A DNA stretch of 64,000 nucleotides from Methylobacterium thuringiense (GCF_022179645.1 NZ_BPRA01000011.1:62001-126000); one strand, 5' to 3'. Counted from the first letter of the stretch, positions 16,665-26,125 are shown. The notes: generated from the letters alone by a model not told the origin. Numbers and translations are program-made.

Positions 16665-18287
16665 TTACGCGGTTCCGTCCCGCAGCTGCCGCCGGATGAT
16701 CTTGCCCGTCGTTGTCATCGGCAGGGCGTCGAGGAAGGCGACCTCACGCGGATACTCGTGCGCCGACAGGTTCTTACGCGCGAAGGCCTGAATCTCGGCG
16801 GCGAGGTCATCCGAAGCGACGAACCCTTCGCGCAAGACTACGAACGCCTTCACGATCTCGGTGCGCAGCGCATCCGGCTTGCCGACGGCCGCTGCGAGGG
16901 CCACCGCAGGGTGGCGCAGCAGGCAATCCTCGATCTCGGTCGGGCCGATGCGGTACGCAGCCGAGGTGATGAGGTCGTCGTCGCGGCCGACGAAGTGGAC
17001 GTAGCCGTCGGCGTCGCGCCGGGCGGTGTCGCCGGTCATCCACCAGCCGTCCCTGAATTTTTTAGCGGTCGCCTCGGGCTGGTTCCAGTAGCCGAGGAAG
17101 AGCACCGGGTCGGGCGCCTTCACGGCGATCTCGCCGGCCTCGTCGACCGCCGTCTCACTCCCATCATCGCGCAGGATCGCGACGCGGTGGCCAGGGACCG
17201 GCATGCCGGTGGAGCCGGGGCGCGCCACGCCGGCGCGGGCGCAGGAGGCGAGGACGAGGTTGCACTCGGTCTGCCCGTAGGCTTCGCCGATGGTGAGCCC
17301 CAGCGCATCCCGCGCCCAGGCGAAGGTCTCCGGCCCCAGGGCCTCGCCGGCCGAGGCGATGTTGCGCAGCGCGGAGAGGTCGAAGGTTTCGCGCGGCCGC
17401 GCGACGCCCCGCAGCATCCGCAGGGCGGTGGGCGGCAGGAAGGCGTTGGTGACGTGCAAGTCCGCGATCAGCCGGAACGCCGCCTCCGGCTCGAAGCGGC
17501 CGAGCGGCCGCGCCACCACCGGCATGCCCCGGCGCAGGCTCGGCATCAGTACGTTGAGCAGCCCCCCGGCCCAGGCCCAGTCGGACGGCGTCCACATCAG
17601 GCCGCCGCCTTCGGCCGGAAAATCGTGCATCATCGCCCAGCCCGGCAGGTGGCCGAGGAGCACGCGGTGGCCGTGCAGCGCGCCCTTGGCGAGGCCGGTC
17701 GTGCCGGAGGTGTAGACCATCAGCGCCGGATCGTCGGGGCCGGTGTCGTGTGTCGCGAAGTCGGGCGAGGCCTCCGCCAGCAGCTCCGAATAGCTCTCGG
17801 CCCCGTCGGACGGTCCATCGACCGAGACAACGACGAAAAGGTCCGGCAGCGCGTTGCGGATCGGCTCCAGCTTGGCGAGGCCGGCCGCGTTGGTGACGAC
17901 GGCGCGCGCGCCGGAATCCGTCAGCCGGTAGCGTAGCGCCTCCGCACCGAACAGCCCGGCCAGCGGCAGGGCGATGGCGCCGAGGCGGTACGCGGCCAGG
18001 TGCGCGACCACCACCGCCGCCGATTGCGGCAGCAGAACCGCGATCCGGTCGCCCGGCCCGATGCCGCGTGCTGCGAGGGCGTTGGCGAGGCGGCTCGAAT
18101 CCTCCCGCAACCGCCCGTAGCTCACCGGCGCGGCGGCGCCAGCCTCCGAGACCTCCAGGATCGCCGTGCGGTCTGGTTCGGGCGCCGCCCAGCGGTCGCA
18201 GACGTCGGCCGCGATGTTGTAGCGGTCGGGGATGTCCCAGGAGAACCCGGCGACGAGCGCCGCATGGTCGGAGGCGGGGGTCAGCAC
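16665..18287 (-). CDS. AMP-forming acyl-CoA synthetase
   Basis: 540 aa from the GTG at 18287, 13 bases after the nitroreductase stop. Longer in-frame starts would overlap that gene by up to 104 bases. ANL-superfamily motifs are in order: the P-loop YTSGTTGLAKG at about 192-202, GEAYGQTE in the middle, and TGD with GRDDDLI. The C-terminal TTTGKIIRR contains the catalytic lysine. These enzymes activate carboxylic acids as acyl-AMP and then acyl-CoA. The layout resembles the acetyl-/propionyl- or medium-chain synthetases. Substrate is not determinable from sequence. Confidence 0.9.
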   Translation of the reverse strand: MLTPASDHAALVAGFSWDIPDRYNIAADVCDRWAAPEPDRTAILEVSEAGAAAPVSYGRLREDSSRLANALAARGIGPGDRIAVLLPQSAAVVVAHLAAYRLGAIALPLAGLFGAEALRYRLTDSGARAVVTNAAGLAKLEPIRNALPDLFVVVSVDGPSDGAESYSELLAEASPDFATHDTGPDDPALMVYTSGTTGLAKGALHGHRVLLGHLPGWAMMHDFPAEGGGLMWTPSDWAWAGGLLNVLMPSLRRGMPVVARPLGRFEPEAAFRLIADLHVTNAFLPPTALRMLRGVARPRETFDLSALRNIASAGEALGPETFAWARDALGLTIGEAYGQTECNLVLASCARAGVARPGSTGMPVPGHRVAILRDDGSETAVDEAGEIAVKAPDPVLFLGYWNQPEATAKKFRDGWWMTGDTARRDADGYVHFVGRDDDLITSAAYRIGPTEIEDCLLRHPAVALAAAVGKPDALRTEIVKAFVVLREGFVASDDLAAEIQAFARKNLSAHEYPREVAFLDALPMTTTGKIIRRQLRDGTA

Positions 18288-18300
18288 GTGCGTCGGGTCG

Positions 18301-18900
18301 CTAGTCTGCGCGAGGCGGGAAACCGCCCTTGAAGGCGAAGTCGCCGATCGGGCGGCGGCCGTTCGGCTTGCCGCGCTCGCGCTCCTCCTCGGTGAGGCTG
18401 TCATGCGGCGTCTTGCGGCCGATGGCGATGGCCGCCTCGATGCGGTGATCCGCCGGCAGCCGCAGCACCTCCGGCGCGCGCTCCCTGTCGAAGCCGCCCA
18501 TGGCGTGCGCGTGCCAGCCCTGCCGGGTCGCCTGCAGCGCGAGGCTCTGCCAGGCCGCGCCCGCGTCGAAGGAGTGGCTGGCGGAGGGCTTCAGTTCGTC
18601 GCCGACCTTCATCTTCTCGCTCGAGGCGATGAACAGGATCGCGCCGGTATCCTTCACCCATTTCTGGTTTCCGGGCAGGATCAGGTCGAAGAACGTCTGC
18701 CACTCGGGCGTGCCGCGCAGCGCATAGGCGAAGCGCCAGGGCTGCGAGTTGTAGGAAGACGGCGACCAGCGCGCCGCCTCGAACATCCGCAACAGCTCGG
18801 ATTCCGGCACGGCCTCGCCGGTGAAGGCACGCGGCGACCAGCGCTCGATGAAGAACGGCTCTATGGCGTGGTCGGGCTGGCGCGGGTTCGGTTCTGTCAC
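18301..18900 (-). CDS. Nitroreductase family protein
   Basis: 199 aa, starting at a GTG. The FMN-binding pattern is visible: RWSPRAF near residues 20-26, then AARWSPSSYNSQPWRFAYA at about 43-61, and later AIGRKTPHDSL near the end. Nitroreductases are homodimeric FMN enzymes that reduce nitro groups or quinones with NAD(P)H. The acyl-CoA synthetase starts 13 bases downstream on the same strand, so the two are probably one operon, although no shared pathway is obvious. Confidence 0.9.
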   Translation of the reverse strand: MTEPNPRQPDHAIEPFFIERWSPRAFTGEAVPESELLRMFEAARWSPSSYNSQPWRFAYALRGTPEWQTFFDLILPGNQKWVKDTGAILFIASSEKMKVGDELKPSASHSFDAGAAWQSLALQATRQGWHAHAMGGFDRERAPEVLRLPADHRIEAAIAIGRKTPHDSLTEEERERGKPNGRRPIGDFAFKGGFPPRAD

Positions 18901-19158
18901 GGGGCGTCGTCTCCTGGGCAGTGGCGGTCGACGCCACCTATGCCACGGGGAAAAGCCGCTCGACAGGGGCACCTTTGGCGGGGCGCACTGCTCTCGGCCG
19001 CTCTTCACGGACAACTGGCGCCGGCGGCACACCGCGGGTTTCTTGGTCCTGCGGCGCTGCGCTCCGTCGTCGTCCCTGGCGAAGTCGCGCGCGCCCGCTA
19101 GTTCCGGCCTGTCGCGCGAGGCGTTCGCTGCAGAAGCGCCCGCGCCGGAGGACGTCCC

Positions 19159-19644
19159 ATGATCAGATCCGCATTCTGCGCCGCCACGCTTCTGGCGCTG
19201 ACGGCCACGGCCGCGCCTGCGCTCGAAGTGGTCAAGGCGATCACCGTCGCTGCGCCACCCGACAAGGTTTGGGACACCATCGGCAATTTCTGCGGTATCG
19301 GCGACTGGCATCCGGCCATCGAGAACTGCGAGGCCTCGATGCAGGACGGCAAGCCGATCCGAAAGCTGACCCTGAAGGGCGGCGGCGGCACCATCGTCGA
19401 GACCGAGCTGTCCCGCAGCGACGACAAGATGAGCTACAGCTACGCGATCCTCGACGGCCCCCTGCCGGTGGCCGGCTACATCTCGACCCTGGCCGTCACG
19501 CCCGGCGGCGAGGGCTCGCGGGTGACGTGGTTCGGGGTGTTCGAGGCCAAAGGCGCGGACGACGCCAAGGCGACGGCGACGATCGCGGGAATTTACGAAG
19601 CCGGGCTCGCGTCCCTCGCCGAAAAAGCCAAGGCCGCGAAGTGA
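19159..19644 (+). CDS. Secreted SRPBCC-family protein
   Basis: 161 aa. A signal peptide (MIRSAFCAATLLALTATAAPA, cleaved before LEVVK) is followed by a START/Bet v1-like domain: VVKAITVAAPPDKVWDTIGNFCGIGDWHPAIENCE. This is the typical polyketide-cyclase-2 opening, in which a helix-grip fold encloses a hydrophobic ligand. An export signal is common in the stand-alone alphaproteobacterial members. Function and ligand are unknown. The neighbouring genes give no hint. Confidence 0.85.
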   Translation: MIRSAFCAATLLALTATAAPALEVVKAITVAAPPDKVWDTIGNFCGIGDWHPAIENCEASMQDGKPIRKLTLKGGGGTIVETELSRSDDKMSYSYAILDGPLPVAGYISTLAVTPGGEGSRVTWFGVFEAKGADDAKATATIAGIYEAGLASLAEKAKAAK

Positions 19645-19716
19645 TCCACACGTCTTCGTGACGGTCACACGGCCGCGCTGCCATCCTAAAGACACCGGCG
19701 AGCGAAACCTGCGCGC

Positions 19717-20517
19717 ATGATTCGACGCCTCCGCGACCTCTCCGCCGCGCGCCACCGCGAGGCGGGCACCGCCCTTCCTCCGGGCGCCAAGAAAATCGTG
19801 AGCTGGAACCTGCTGCGCCGGACCGGCGCGGCGGTGGAGTGCATCGTCGCCCTCGTCGAGCGCGAAAAGCCCGACCTCGTGCTGATGCAGGAGGCGACCG
19901 AGGGCATCGCGGCAATTACCGACCGCATCGGCGGCGTCTTTGCGCGCGCACCTTTGCCCGGCCGGATTCACGGCCCGGCGATCTGGAGCCGCGAGCCCTG
20001 GGCGACGCCGCCGGAGGTGGTGACTCTGCCCTCCGGGATCATCGTCGACCGGGTCTGCCAGGTGCTCGACCTCGGCGATTTCGGCGTCGCCAACGTGCAT
20101 CTCTCGCACGGTCAGATGCTGAACCGGCGCCAGCTCCGCCGCATCGAGCAGCACCTGCCGGCCCGCGCCGCGGTGCTCGGCGACTACAACATCGTTGGGC
20201 CGGCCCTGCTGCCGGGTTTTCGCGACGTCGGTCCCCGGCGGTCGACGCATGCCATGATCGGGGTCGCGCCTTTGCGCCTCGACCGCTGTCTCGTGCGCGG
20301 CCTCGTCTGCCACGAACGCGCTGTGCTGCCGCGCGGGCTCTCGGACCATCGCCCGATCGTGGTGCACCTCGCGCCAGCCACGGAGGACGCTCCGCAGCGC
20401 CGGCGGATCAGAGATATGGCAGCAGCAGTCGCACGGCTGCATCGCGAAGGCGGACGGGCAATCCGCGGGCGTCGAGATCGGCCTGCGTCAGCTGTGTCTC
20501 CCGTTTCGCCTGGATGA
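19717..20517 (+). CDS. Endonuclease/exonuclease/phosphatase (EEP) family protein
   Basis: 266 aa. EEP catalytic motifs are present: SWNLL with Asn31, QEA with Glu59, NVHLSHG near 126-132, GDYN with Asp156 and Asn158, and the C-terminal SDHRPI with Asp210 and His211. The family hydrolyses phosphodiester bonds in DNA, RNA or phospholipid headgroups. No signal peptide is visible. After residue 220 the sequence is Arg-rich and overlaps the 3' end of the opposite-strand cardiolipin synthase gene by 110 bases. The adjacent phospholipid enzyme makes a lipid-related substrate possible but unproven. Confidence 0.82.
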   Translation: MIRRLRDLSAARHREAGTALPPGAKKIVSWNLLRRTGAAVECIVALVEREKPDLVLMQEATEGIAAITDRIGGVFARAPLPGRIHGPAIWSREPWATPPEVVTLPSGIIVDRVCQVLDLGDFGVANVHLSHGQMLNRRQLRRIEQHLPARAAVLGDYNIVGPALLPGFRDVGPRRSTHAMIGVAPLRLDRCLVRGLVCHERAVLPRGLSDHRPIVVHLAPATEDAPQRRRIRDMAAAVARLHREGGRAIRGRRDRPASAVSPVSPG

Positions 20518-21844
20518 AGTCGTCCAGGCGTTCGGCGAGCGCCGTGTCGTAGACCTCGACGTTCAACTCGAAATTCAGCCGGAAGCTGCGCGAATCCCAG
20601 TTCGCGCTGCCGATGAAGCTCCATTCCCGGTCGATCACCAGTGCCTTCGAATGATCGAAGGGCGGCTCGTCGAGCCAGATCCGCACGCCGGATTCGAGCA
20701 GCGGCCCGACATGCGCCCGCGTCGCGAAATCGACGAAGCGGTGATCGCTGCGCCGGGGGATGACCACGTCCACAGCGATCCCGCGCGCGGCGGCGAGGCC
20801 GAGCGCGCTGGTGATCAGCTCGTTGGGCAGGAAATACGGCGTCGTCAGGCGGATCGACCTGCGCGCACACGTGATCCCCTGAAGGATCACGGTCGCGATC
20901 TTCTCGATGTCGGCATCCGGCCCCGAGGTCACCACCCGCGCGGTGATCTCCCCGACGGGCGTCAGCGGCGGCAGCCAGCGTTCGCCTTCGAGCTCCTCGC
21001 CCGAGACGAAGGCCCAGTCCGTGGCGAAGGCCTGGGCGAGCTGTTCGACCACCGGACCCTCGATCCGGAAATGCGTGTCGCGGATCGGGAAGCTCGGCTT
21101 GGTCGCCAGCCGGTTGCCGTCGGAGACGTTGACGCCGCCGGTGAAGGCGACGCCCCCGTCGACGATGAGGACCTTCTTGTGGGTGCGCAGGTTCAGGAAC
21201 GGCATCCGCCAGGGCAGGGCCGAATGCATGAACAGCCCCGCCGTCACCCCGGCGCGGGTCAGGTGCCGCCACGCGGCGGGCCTGAAATAGCCGCTGCCGA
21301 TGCCGTCGACGATCACCCGCACCTCGGCGCCGCGCGCCTTGGCCGCGCTCAGCGCCGCGATGAACTCCCGGCCGATGGCGTCGTCGCGAAAGATGTAGCT
21401 CGACATGGCCACGCTCTGGCGCGCGCTGCCGATCGCCGCCAGCATCGCCGGATAGGCCTCGTCGCCGTTGCGGAACACGGCGATGGCGGTGCCGGCCACG
21501 GTCGGCAGCCCGGTGACCGCACGTACGGCCCGGTCGAGGGCCGCATAGGCCTCCGGTACGACGGCGGTGGCCTGGGGGGTCTCGTCGATCTGCTGGGAGG
21601 GCTTGCGCTTGAGCTTGCGCGCCCGGCGCTCGACCCGGTTGATGCCGAAGGTGAGGTAGAAGGCGCTGCCGAAGACCGGCGCCAGCCAGGCGAGCCCGAT
21701 CCAGCCGATCGCCGCGCCGACCACCCGCTTGCGCAGCAGTACGTGCATGCTCACGGCCAGCGAAAAGCCCACGCCGAGCAGCGCGAGCACGTCCGTGCGA
21801 ACGGACGCCGTCGCTTCGAGCCATCGATAGAGGGCTTCTTCCAA
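20408..21844 (-). CDS. cls: Cardiolipin synthase, phospholipase D type
   Basis: 478 aa, TTG start. Two N-terminal membrane helices (about residues 18-36 and 43-63) anchor it to the inner membrane. Two PLD catalytic motifs follow: His222-Lys224-Asp229 in THKKVLIVDGG and His398-Lys400-Asp405 in DHSKALVIDR, each followed by the GGxN or GSANWDSRS segment. The enzyme joins two phosphatidylglycerols into cardiolipin and glycerol. Its 3' end overlaps the EEP gene on the other strand. Confidence 0.95.
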   Translation of the reverse strand: MEEALYRWLEATASVRTDVLALLGVGFSLAVSMHVLLRKRVVGAAIGWIGLAWLAPVFGSAFYLTFGINRVERRARKLKRKPSQQIDETPQATAVVPEAYAALDRAVRAVTGLPTVAGTAIAVFRNGDEAYPAMLAAIGSARQSVAMSSYIFRDDAIGREFIAALSAAKARGAEVRVIVDGIGSGYFRPAAWRHLTRAGVTAGLFMHSALPWRMPFLNLRTHKKVLIVDGGVAFTGGVNVSDGNRLATKPSFPIRDTHFRIEGPVVEQLAQAFATDWAFVSGEELEGERWLPPLTPVGEITARVVTSGPDADIEKIATVILQGITCARRSIRLTTPYFLPNELITSALGLAAARGIAVDVVIPRRSDHRFVDFATRAHVGPLLESGVRIWLDEPPFDHSKALVIDREWSFIGSANWDSRSFRLNFELNVEVYDTALAERLDDFIQAKRETQLTQADLDARGLPVRLRDAAVRLLLPYL

Positions 21845-22001
21845 GGCGCTCGCTCGGTTCTACCTGATCCCGTGCCATACGGCAGGCACGCGTGCCGGGG
21901 AATAGAGCGCGGATCGCCATCGACCGGGCGCGGGGCGGATGCACCGCAGAACGCAGGAACCCCGCCGTGAAGCGGAGTTTTCGCGGTGGCGGAAAGCGTG
22001 C

Positions 22002-24287
22002 CTACCAGCGGTAGGTCAGGGTGCCGAAGACGCTGCGGCGGAAGCCCTCGAAGATGTAGCCCGTGTAGAAGCCGGCGTTGAAGTAGCGCTGGTCGAACAG
22101 GTTGGTGGCGTTCACGGAGAGCACGGCGCCCTTCCAGGCCGGATCGAGCTGGGCGAGGTCGTAGCTCAGCGATGCGTCGACCAGGGCATAGGACGGGATG
22201 TCGTCGACGTTGTTGGCGTCGGTGCGCTGCCCGATGTAGCGTACGCCGGCTCCAGCCCGGAAGCCGCCGAAGGGCGAACCCAGCGGGAAGGCATAGTCGG
22301 CAAACAGAGAGACGCTGTTGTTCGGGGCGTTCGGCAGCCGATTGCCGACGAGTGCCGGATTCGTCGGGTTCTTGGTGACTGCCGTCTCGAGATGCGCGTA
22401 GCCGAATACCAGGTTGAACCCCTCGAAGAGATTCGCCTTGCCCTCGAGCTCGAAGCCCCGCGAGACCGCCTCGCCGGTCTGGATGAAGAAGCCGGGATTG
22501 AGCGGGTCGGCCAGCGGGATGTTGGTCTGGGTGATCTCGAAATAGGAGGCCGTGTAGAGCTGGTTGGTGCCCACCGGCTGCCACTTCACGCCGCCCTCGA
22601 CCTGCTTCGCCTCGCGGGGGTCGAGCGCCGCGCCGCTGGCGCGCTGCCCGGCGATCTGCGGGTTGAACGAGGTCGAGTACGACGCGTAGGGCACCACGCC
22701 GAAATCGAACTCGTAGCCCAAAGCCACGCGATAGCTCAGGGCGGAGAAGCTCTGCTGGCTCACCGTCGTCCGGTTCAAGGTCGGGAGCGGCAGGTTCGGG
22801 AAGTTGAAGGTCGTGCGGATTTCCTGGTCGACCCAGTCGTTGCGCACGCTGCCCGTCAGGATGAAGCCGTTCCACTTCATCTGGTCCTGGAAGTAGGCGC
22901 CGGTCTGCTGCTGCGAGGCGCGCGTGCCGACATTCGTGCGCAGCGGGAAGGCGATCGAGAGGTCGTAGACCGGGTTATACAGGTCGATCAGCCGGTTGGC
23001 GGCAGCCGTCGGGTAGCCGTTCGGAAACGTCCGTGCGTCGCGGCGGTAGTAGTTCTGGAAGTCGACGCCGAAGACGACGTTGTGCTGGACGCCGAACGTA
23101 TCGAACTTGCCCTCGACGTGGTTGTCGGTGAGTAGGCCCTGACTCGATTGATCGCGGAGATAGGGGAAGACGGAGACCGAGAGGAAATTCGCGGGCGTCA
23201 TGGCCGGCGCGGCGCCGGTGGCGTCGTATTTCGAGGTGGTCTCGTAGGCCCTGAACGCGGAATGGAAGAGCCAGCCCGGAGCGAAGGTATGGTCGAAGAT
23301 GTAGCCGGCCTCCTTGTTCTCCAGGAGGCCGGTGTTGAAGTTCGGCTGTCCGACGAAGAGGTCGCGCTGGTAGAAACCGCGGGCGCTTGGGATAATCGAG
23401 CCGACGATCGGCAGGCTCTGCTCGGAGCCGCCGCCGCGATATTCGGCATATTTCGCGAGCACGGTGAGCGAGGTGTCGGAATCGGGACGCCACGTCACGG
23501 AGGGGGCAATGAAGGTGCGGTCGTCCGGCGTGAACTTGACCTGGCTGTCGGCGTTCCGGACGAGGCCGGTGATGCGGTAGGCGAAGTCCGGCGCGCCCTC
23601 GACGGGGCCGGTCAGGTCGAAGCCGGCCTGGATGCGATTGCGGTTGCCGCCCTGGATGAAGACCTCGTTGAACGGCGTGAAGCTCGGGCGCTTCGAGACG
23701 AGGTTGATGATGCCGCCGGGCTGCCCGGCACCGTAGAGCACCGAGATCGGGCCCTTGATCACGTCGATGCGCTCGTAGGCGTAGGGCTCGATGTTCTGGT
23801 CGAACGAGTTGAAGCCGTAGCGCAGGCCGTCCTCGTAGACGTTGTCGAAGTTGTTGGCGTTGAAGCCGCGCAGCGTGAAGGTCGGGCCGCCCTGGCCGCC
23901 GGGATAATCCACGGCCTGGACGTTCGGCGTGTAGGCCACTGCCGTGTTGATGTCCTGCACACCGCGGACGTCGAGTTCCTCGCGGGTGATGACGCTCACC
24001 GTGGCCGGCGTCTCGAGGATCGAGTCGTTGCCCTTCATGCCCGCCGTCGAGCGCGTGGCGACGAAGCCCTTGGTGCCGAAGGTCGGGAGCTGGCCTTCGA
24101 CCGAGATCTCGTCGAGGGTCGTCGTGCTGCCCGCGACGGGGCCTGGGGTGTTCGAGGTCCCCGGCGGCTTCGACGCCTGGGCCTGGGCCGACGCGAGGCC
24201 GGCGAGCAGCGCCGCCGCGGCGACACCGGCCATCAGGCCGTGATGAATGCCGCGACGTCCGCAGACGCCGTCCCGTGTCGTGCGCAT
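22002..24287 (-). CDS. TonB-dependent siderophore receptor
   Basis: 761 aa from the ATG at 24287; an ATG 45 bases upstream is in frame. A long signal peptide ends near LASAQAQA. The TonB-box-like region is followed by a plug domain (ETPATVSVITREELDVRGVQDI ... GFNANNFDNVYEDGLRYG ... VLYGAGQPGGIINLVSKRP). A 22-strand barrel follows, ending NATNLFDQRYFNAGFYTG and a C-terminal aromatic residue (TYRW). This layout is that of ferric-siderophore receptors of the FhuA/FpvA type. The N-terminal STN signalling domain of FecA/FpvA is absent. Downstream of the sigma/anti-sigma pair, it is a likely regulated target. Confidence 0.92.
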   Translation of the reverse strand: MRTTRDGVCGRRGIHHGLMAGVAAAALLAGLASAQAQASKPPGTSNTPGPVAGSTTTLDEISVEGQLPTFGTKGFVATRSTAGMKGNDSILETPATVSVITREELDVRGVQDINTAVAYTPNVQAVDYPGGQGGPTFTLRGFNANNFDNVYEDGLRYGFNSFDQNIEPYAYERIDVIKGPISVLYGAGQPGGIINLVSKRPSFTPFNEVFIQGGNRNRIQAGFDLTGPVEGAPDFAYRITGLVRNADSQVKFTPDDRTFIAPSVTWRPDSDTSLTVLAKYAEYRGGGSEQSLPIVGSIIPSARGFYQRDLFVGQPNFNTGLLENKEAGYIFDHTFAPGWLFHSAFRAYETTSKYDATGAAPAMTPANFLSVSVFPYLRDQSSQGLLTDNHVEGKFDTFGVQHNVVFGVDFQNYYRRDARTFPNGYPTAAANRLIDLYNPVYDLSIAFPLRTNVGTRASQQQTGAYFQDQMKWNGFILTGSVRNDWVDQEIRTTFNFPNLPLPTLNRTTVSQQSFSALSYRVALGYEFDFGVVPYASYSTSFNPQIAGQRASGAALDPREAKQVEGGVKWQPVGTNQLYTASYFEITQTNIPLADPLNPGFFIQTGEAVSRGFELEGKANLFEGFNLVFGYAHLETAVTKNPTNPALVGNRLPNAPNNSVSLFADYAFPLGSPFGGFRAGAGVRYIGQRTDANNVDDIPSYALVDASLSYDLAQLDPAWKGAVLSVNATNLFDQRYFNAGFYTGYIFEGFRRSVFGTLTYRW

Positions 24288-24629
24288 GATGCCAGCCCCG
24301 TCTGCATTCCAGATCTGCATGACGGACACCAATCCGACCGCAGATTGAACGGATTCAGTAACGGGACAGGAATGCTCTGCAATTCCAGCAGTTTGGACAG
24401 AATCTAAAACTGCCCTTCATCGTTAAGCCGGACACATCGTCCGAACAACGGTCAAGCTCTTGTCGTGACGTGTGTCTTCGGTTGCGCGCTCATGCGCCCG
24501 GACAAGGCCAAAGGCGCTTCAAAGGCCGCGAGGCACGTGTGGATCGTGTCGACGGCGCAACACTTGAGCGCAGCACTTGGCGCAGGGAGGCCGGCCGATA
24601 CCCGGCCTCGAACATGGTCCGGGGATGGA
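24288..24629 (-). promoter_or_regulatory. Upstream region of the TonB receptor gene
   Basis: 342 bp with no credible gene. The part nearest the receptor start (24330-24430) is AT-rich for this genome and probably contains its promoter. A TTTAGATTCT string on the minus strand weakly resembles half of an iron-control (Irr-type) element, but the second half is not there. No riboswitch was recognised. Confidence 0.4.
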
Positions 24630-25388
24630 CTATTTGGCGGCGAGCCTCGCGGCTGCGGTGCCGATCTCCGCACCGTCGCCGTTGGCGCTGAGGGCGTAGG
24701 CGGTCTGGCCCGCACGCCAATAGGCGGTGGCGCCGTCGGTCGAGCGGCTCAGGGCGTCGGAGCCGTTCTTGCCCTCGGCCTTCCGCGTGGCGAAGAGCGA
24801 CAGGTCGCCGAGCGTCCCCGCGGAGATCGCCACCTCGACGCCGAGCCCTTGCCGCGCCGGGAAGACCTGGACGTCGCGCACGCTCCAGCCGTCGGGAAGC
24901 TCCGGCAGGGACAGGCCGGTGGCCGCTTCGAGGTCGGCGCGATCGTAGGTGGAGACCGGGCGCTGCGAATGCGTCTTCGCGCGGATCAGCACGGCCTGAC
25001 GGGCCCGCTGCGCTTCTTCGAGCAGCGACGGATCGATGGTGGAGGCGTAGGTGTCGGGCACGCCGAAGGTGCCGATATCGGTATGGGCGAGCCACCCGGC
25101 CCCGACCAGGACCACGATGGCTGCAGCCCGGCGCATCCGTGCGCCGACCCGCTGCCAGGCCATCGAGCGGTCGAGGCGGCGGGCGGACGTGCGCAGGCGC
25201 TCCGGCCCCGCACCCGGCGCATGCGCGAAGATCTCGCGCAGGGCGTCGCGGTCGCGCATGTCGGCCATGACCCGCGCCGCATCCTCGGGATGGCGCGCGA
25301 GATGGGCCTCGACATCGAGACGCCGGATCGAATTCAGCTCGCCATCGACGTACGCCGCGAGATCGTTTTCCGTGATCGGGTCGATCAT
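24630..25388 (-). CDS. Anti-sigma factor (membrane-bound)
   Basis: 252 aa from the ATG at 25388, with AGGTGG at suitable distance. The N-terminal domain begins IDPITENDLAAYVDGEL and carries the DVEAHLARHPEDAARV helix of ZAS-like anti-sigma factors. The HxxxCxxC zinc motif is missing. One membrane helix (AAAIVVLVGAGWLA, about residues 88-101) separates a cytoplasmic sigma-binding part from a periplasmic part of about 140 residues. The gene lies 61 bases after the ECF sigma gene on the same strand, so it almost certainly binds that sigma factor. Confidence 0.85.
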   Translation of the reverse strand: MIDPITENDLAAYVDGELNSIRRLDVEAHLARHPEDAARVMADMRDRDALREIFAHAPGAGPERLRTSARRLDRSMAWQRVGARMRRAAAIVVLVGAGWLAHTDIGTFGVPDTYASTIDPSLLEEAQRARQAVLIRAKTHSQRPVSTYDRADLEAATGLSLPELPDGWSVRDVQVFPARQGLGVEVAISAGTLGDLSLFATRKAEGKNGSDALSRSTDGATAYWRAGQTAYALSANGDGAEIGTAAARLAAK

Positions 25389-25449
25389 CACGCCACCTGC
25401 CTTTCCGGACTATTCCGCCCCGTCATGTCTTGTTTTTCAATTTCGACGA

Positions 25450-26115
25450 TCACGCCTCGCCGACGGCCTGTCTGCGAGACGACGCATCGGCCGATGCCGG
25501 TTCGCCGTCGGCCGTCTCCGGGCGTCCGTCGCTCGCAACCAGGCGGAGCTGCGGACGCCCACGCTCAGGAGGGCCGTTGGGGCGCCTCGCGTCGTTGACG
25601 GTGTCCTGCACGCGTGTCGGCTCGTTGTCCTCGAAGGCCCGCAGGGCCGCGCGGCCGCGTCCGAGCCGCGACATCAGCGTGCCGATCGGGATGCCGAGCA
25701 CGGCCGCCGCCTCGGCATAGGCCATGCCCTCGAGGGTTACGAGGTGGAGGGCCGCACGCTGCTCCTCGGGCAAGGTCTCGAAGGCCTTGCGGATCTGCGA
25801 GAGGCGGACCTGCCCCTCCTGGGCGGGCAAGGCGACGTCCTCGCTCAGCTGAACCAGCACGTCTGCATGGCGGGCCTCGACCCGCTTGCGGCGCTGCTCG
25901 TCGATGAAGACGTTGTGCAGCACCGTCATCATCCAAGTGCGCAGATTGGTGTTGGCCCGCAGCGACCCCTTCGCCTCGAGCGCCCGCACCAGCGTATCGT
26001 GGACGAGGTCGTCCGCCTTCAACGAATCGCGGGTGAGCGACCGGGCATACCGCCGCAGCGGCGGCAGCAGATCGACGATGTCGGGTCGCTTGGAGCGCGA
26101 TCTGTCGAAAATCAT
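25450..26115 (-). CDS. ECF-family RNA polymerase sigma factor
   Basis: 221 aa. Region 2 is visible as LLPPLRRYARSLTRDSLKADDLVHDTLVRALE with RTWMMTVLHNVFIDEQRR (residues about 16-76). Region 4 runs from LPEEQRAALHLVTLEGMAYAEAAAVLGIPIGTLMSRLGRGRAALR (about 115-160). A C-terminal tail of about 60 residues, Pro/Arg/Asp-rich, is longer than usual. It is followed by its anti-sigma gene. A stable hairpin at 26126-26168 lies directly before the start codon, and no clear ribosome-binding site is seen. Confidence 0.93.
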   Translation of the reverse strand: MIFDRSRSKRPDIVDLLPPLRRYARSLTRDSLKADDLVHDTLVRALEAKGSLRANTNLRTWMMTVLHNVFIDEQRRKRVEARHADVLVQLSEDVALPAQEGQVRLSQIRKAFETLPEEQRAALHLVTLEGMAYAEAAAVLGIPIGTLMSRLGRGRAALRAFEDNEPTRVQDTVNDARRPNGPPERGRPQLRLVASDGRPETADGEPASADASSRRQAVGEA

Positions 26116-26125
26116 AATAGGGAAA

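Noticed and set aside
18288-18404. Longer acyl-CoA synthetase start overlapping the nitroreductase gene by about 100 bases
   Set aside because: The extra residues are Ser/Arg/Ala-rich shadow sequence. The GTG at 18287 follows the nitroreductase stop at normal operon spacing.
24330-24440. Iron-control (Irr/Fur) box before the TonB receptor
   Set aside because: Only a half-match TTTAGATTCT is present. Without the second half, calling an operator is not justified.
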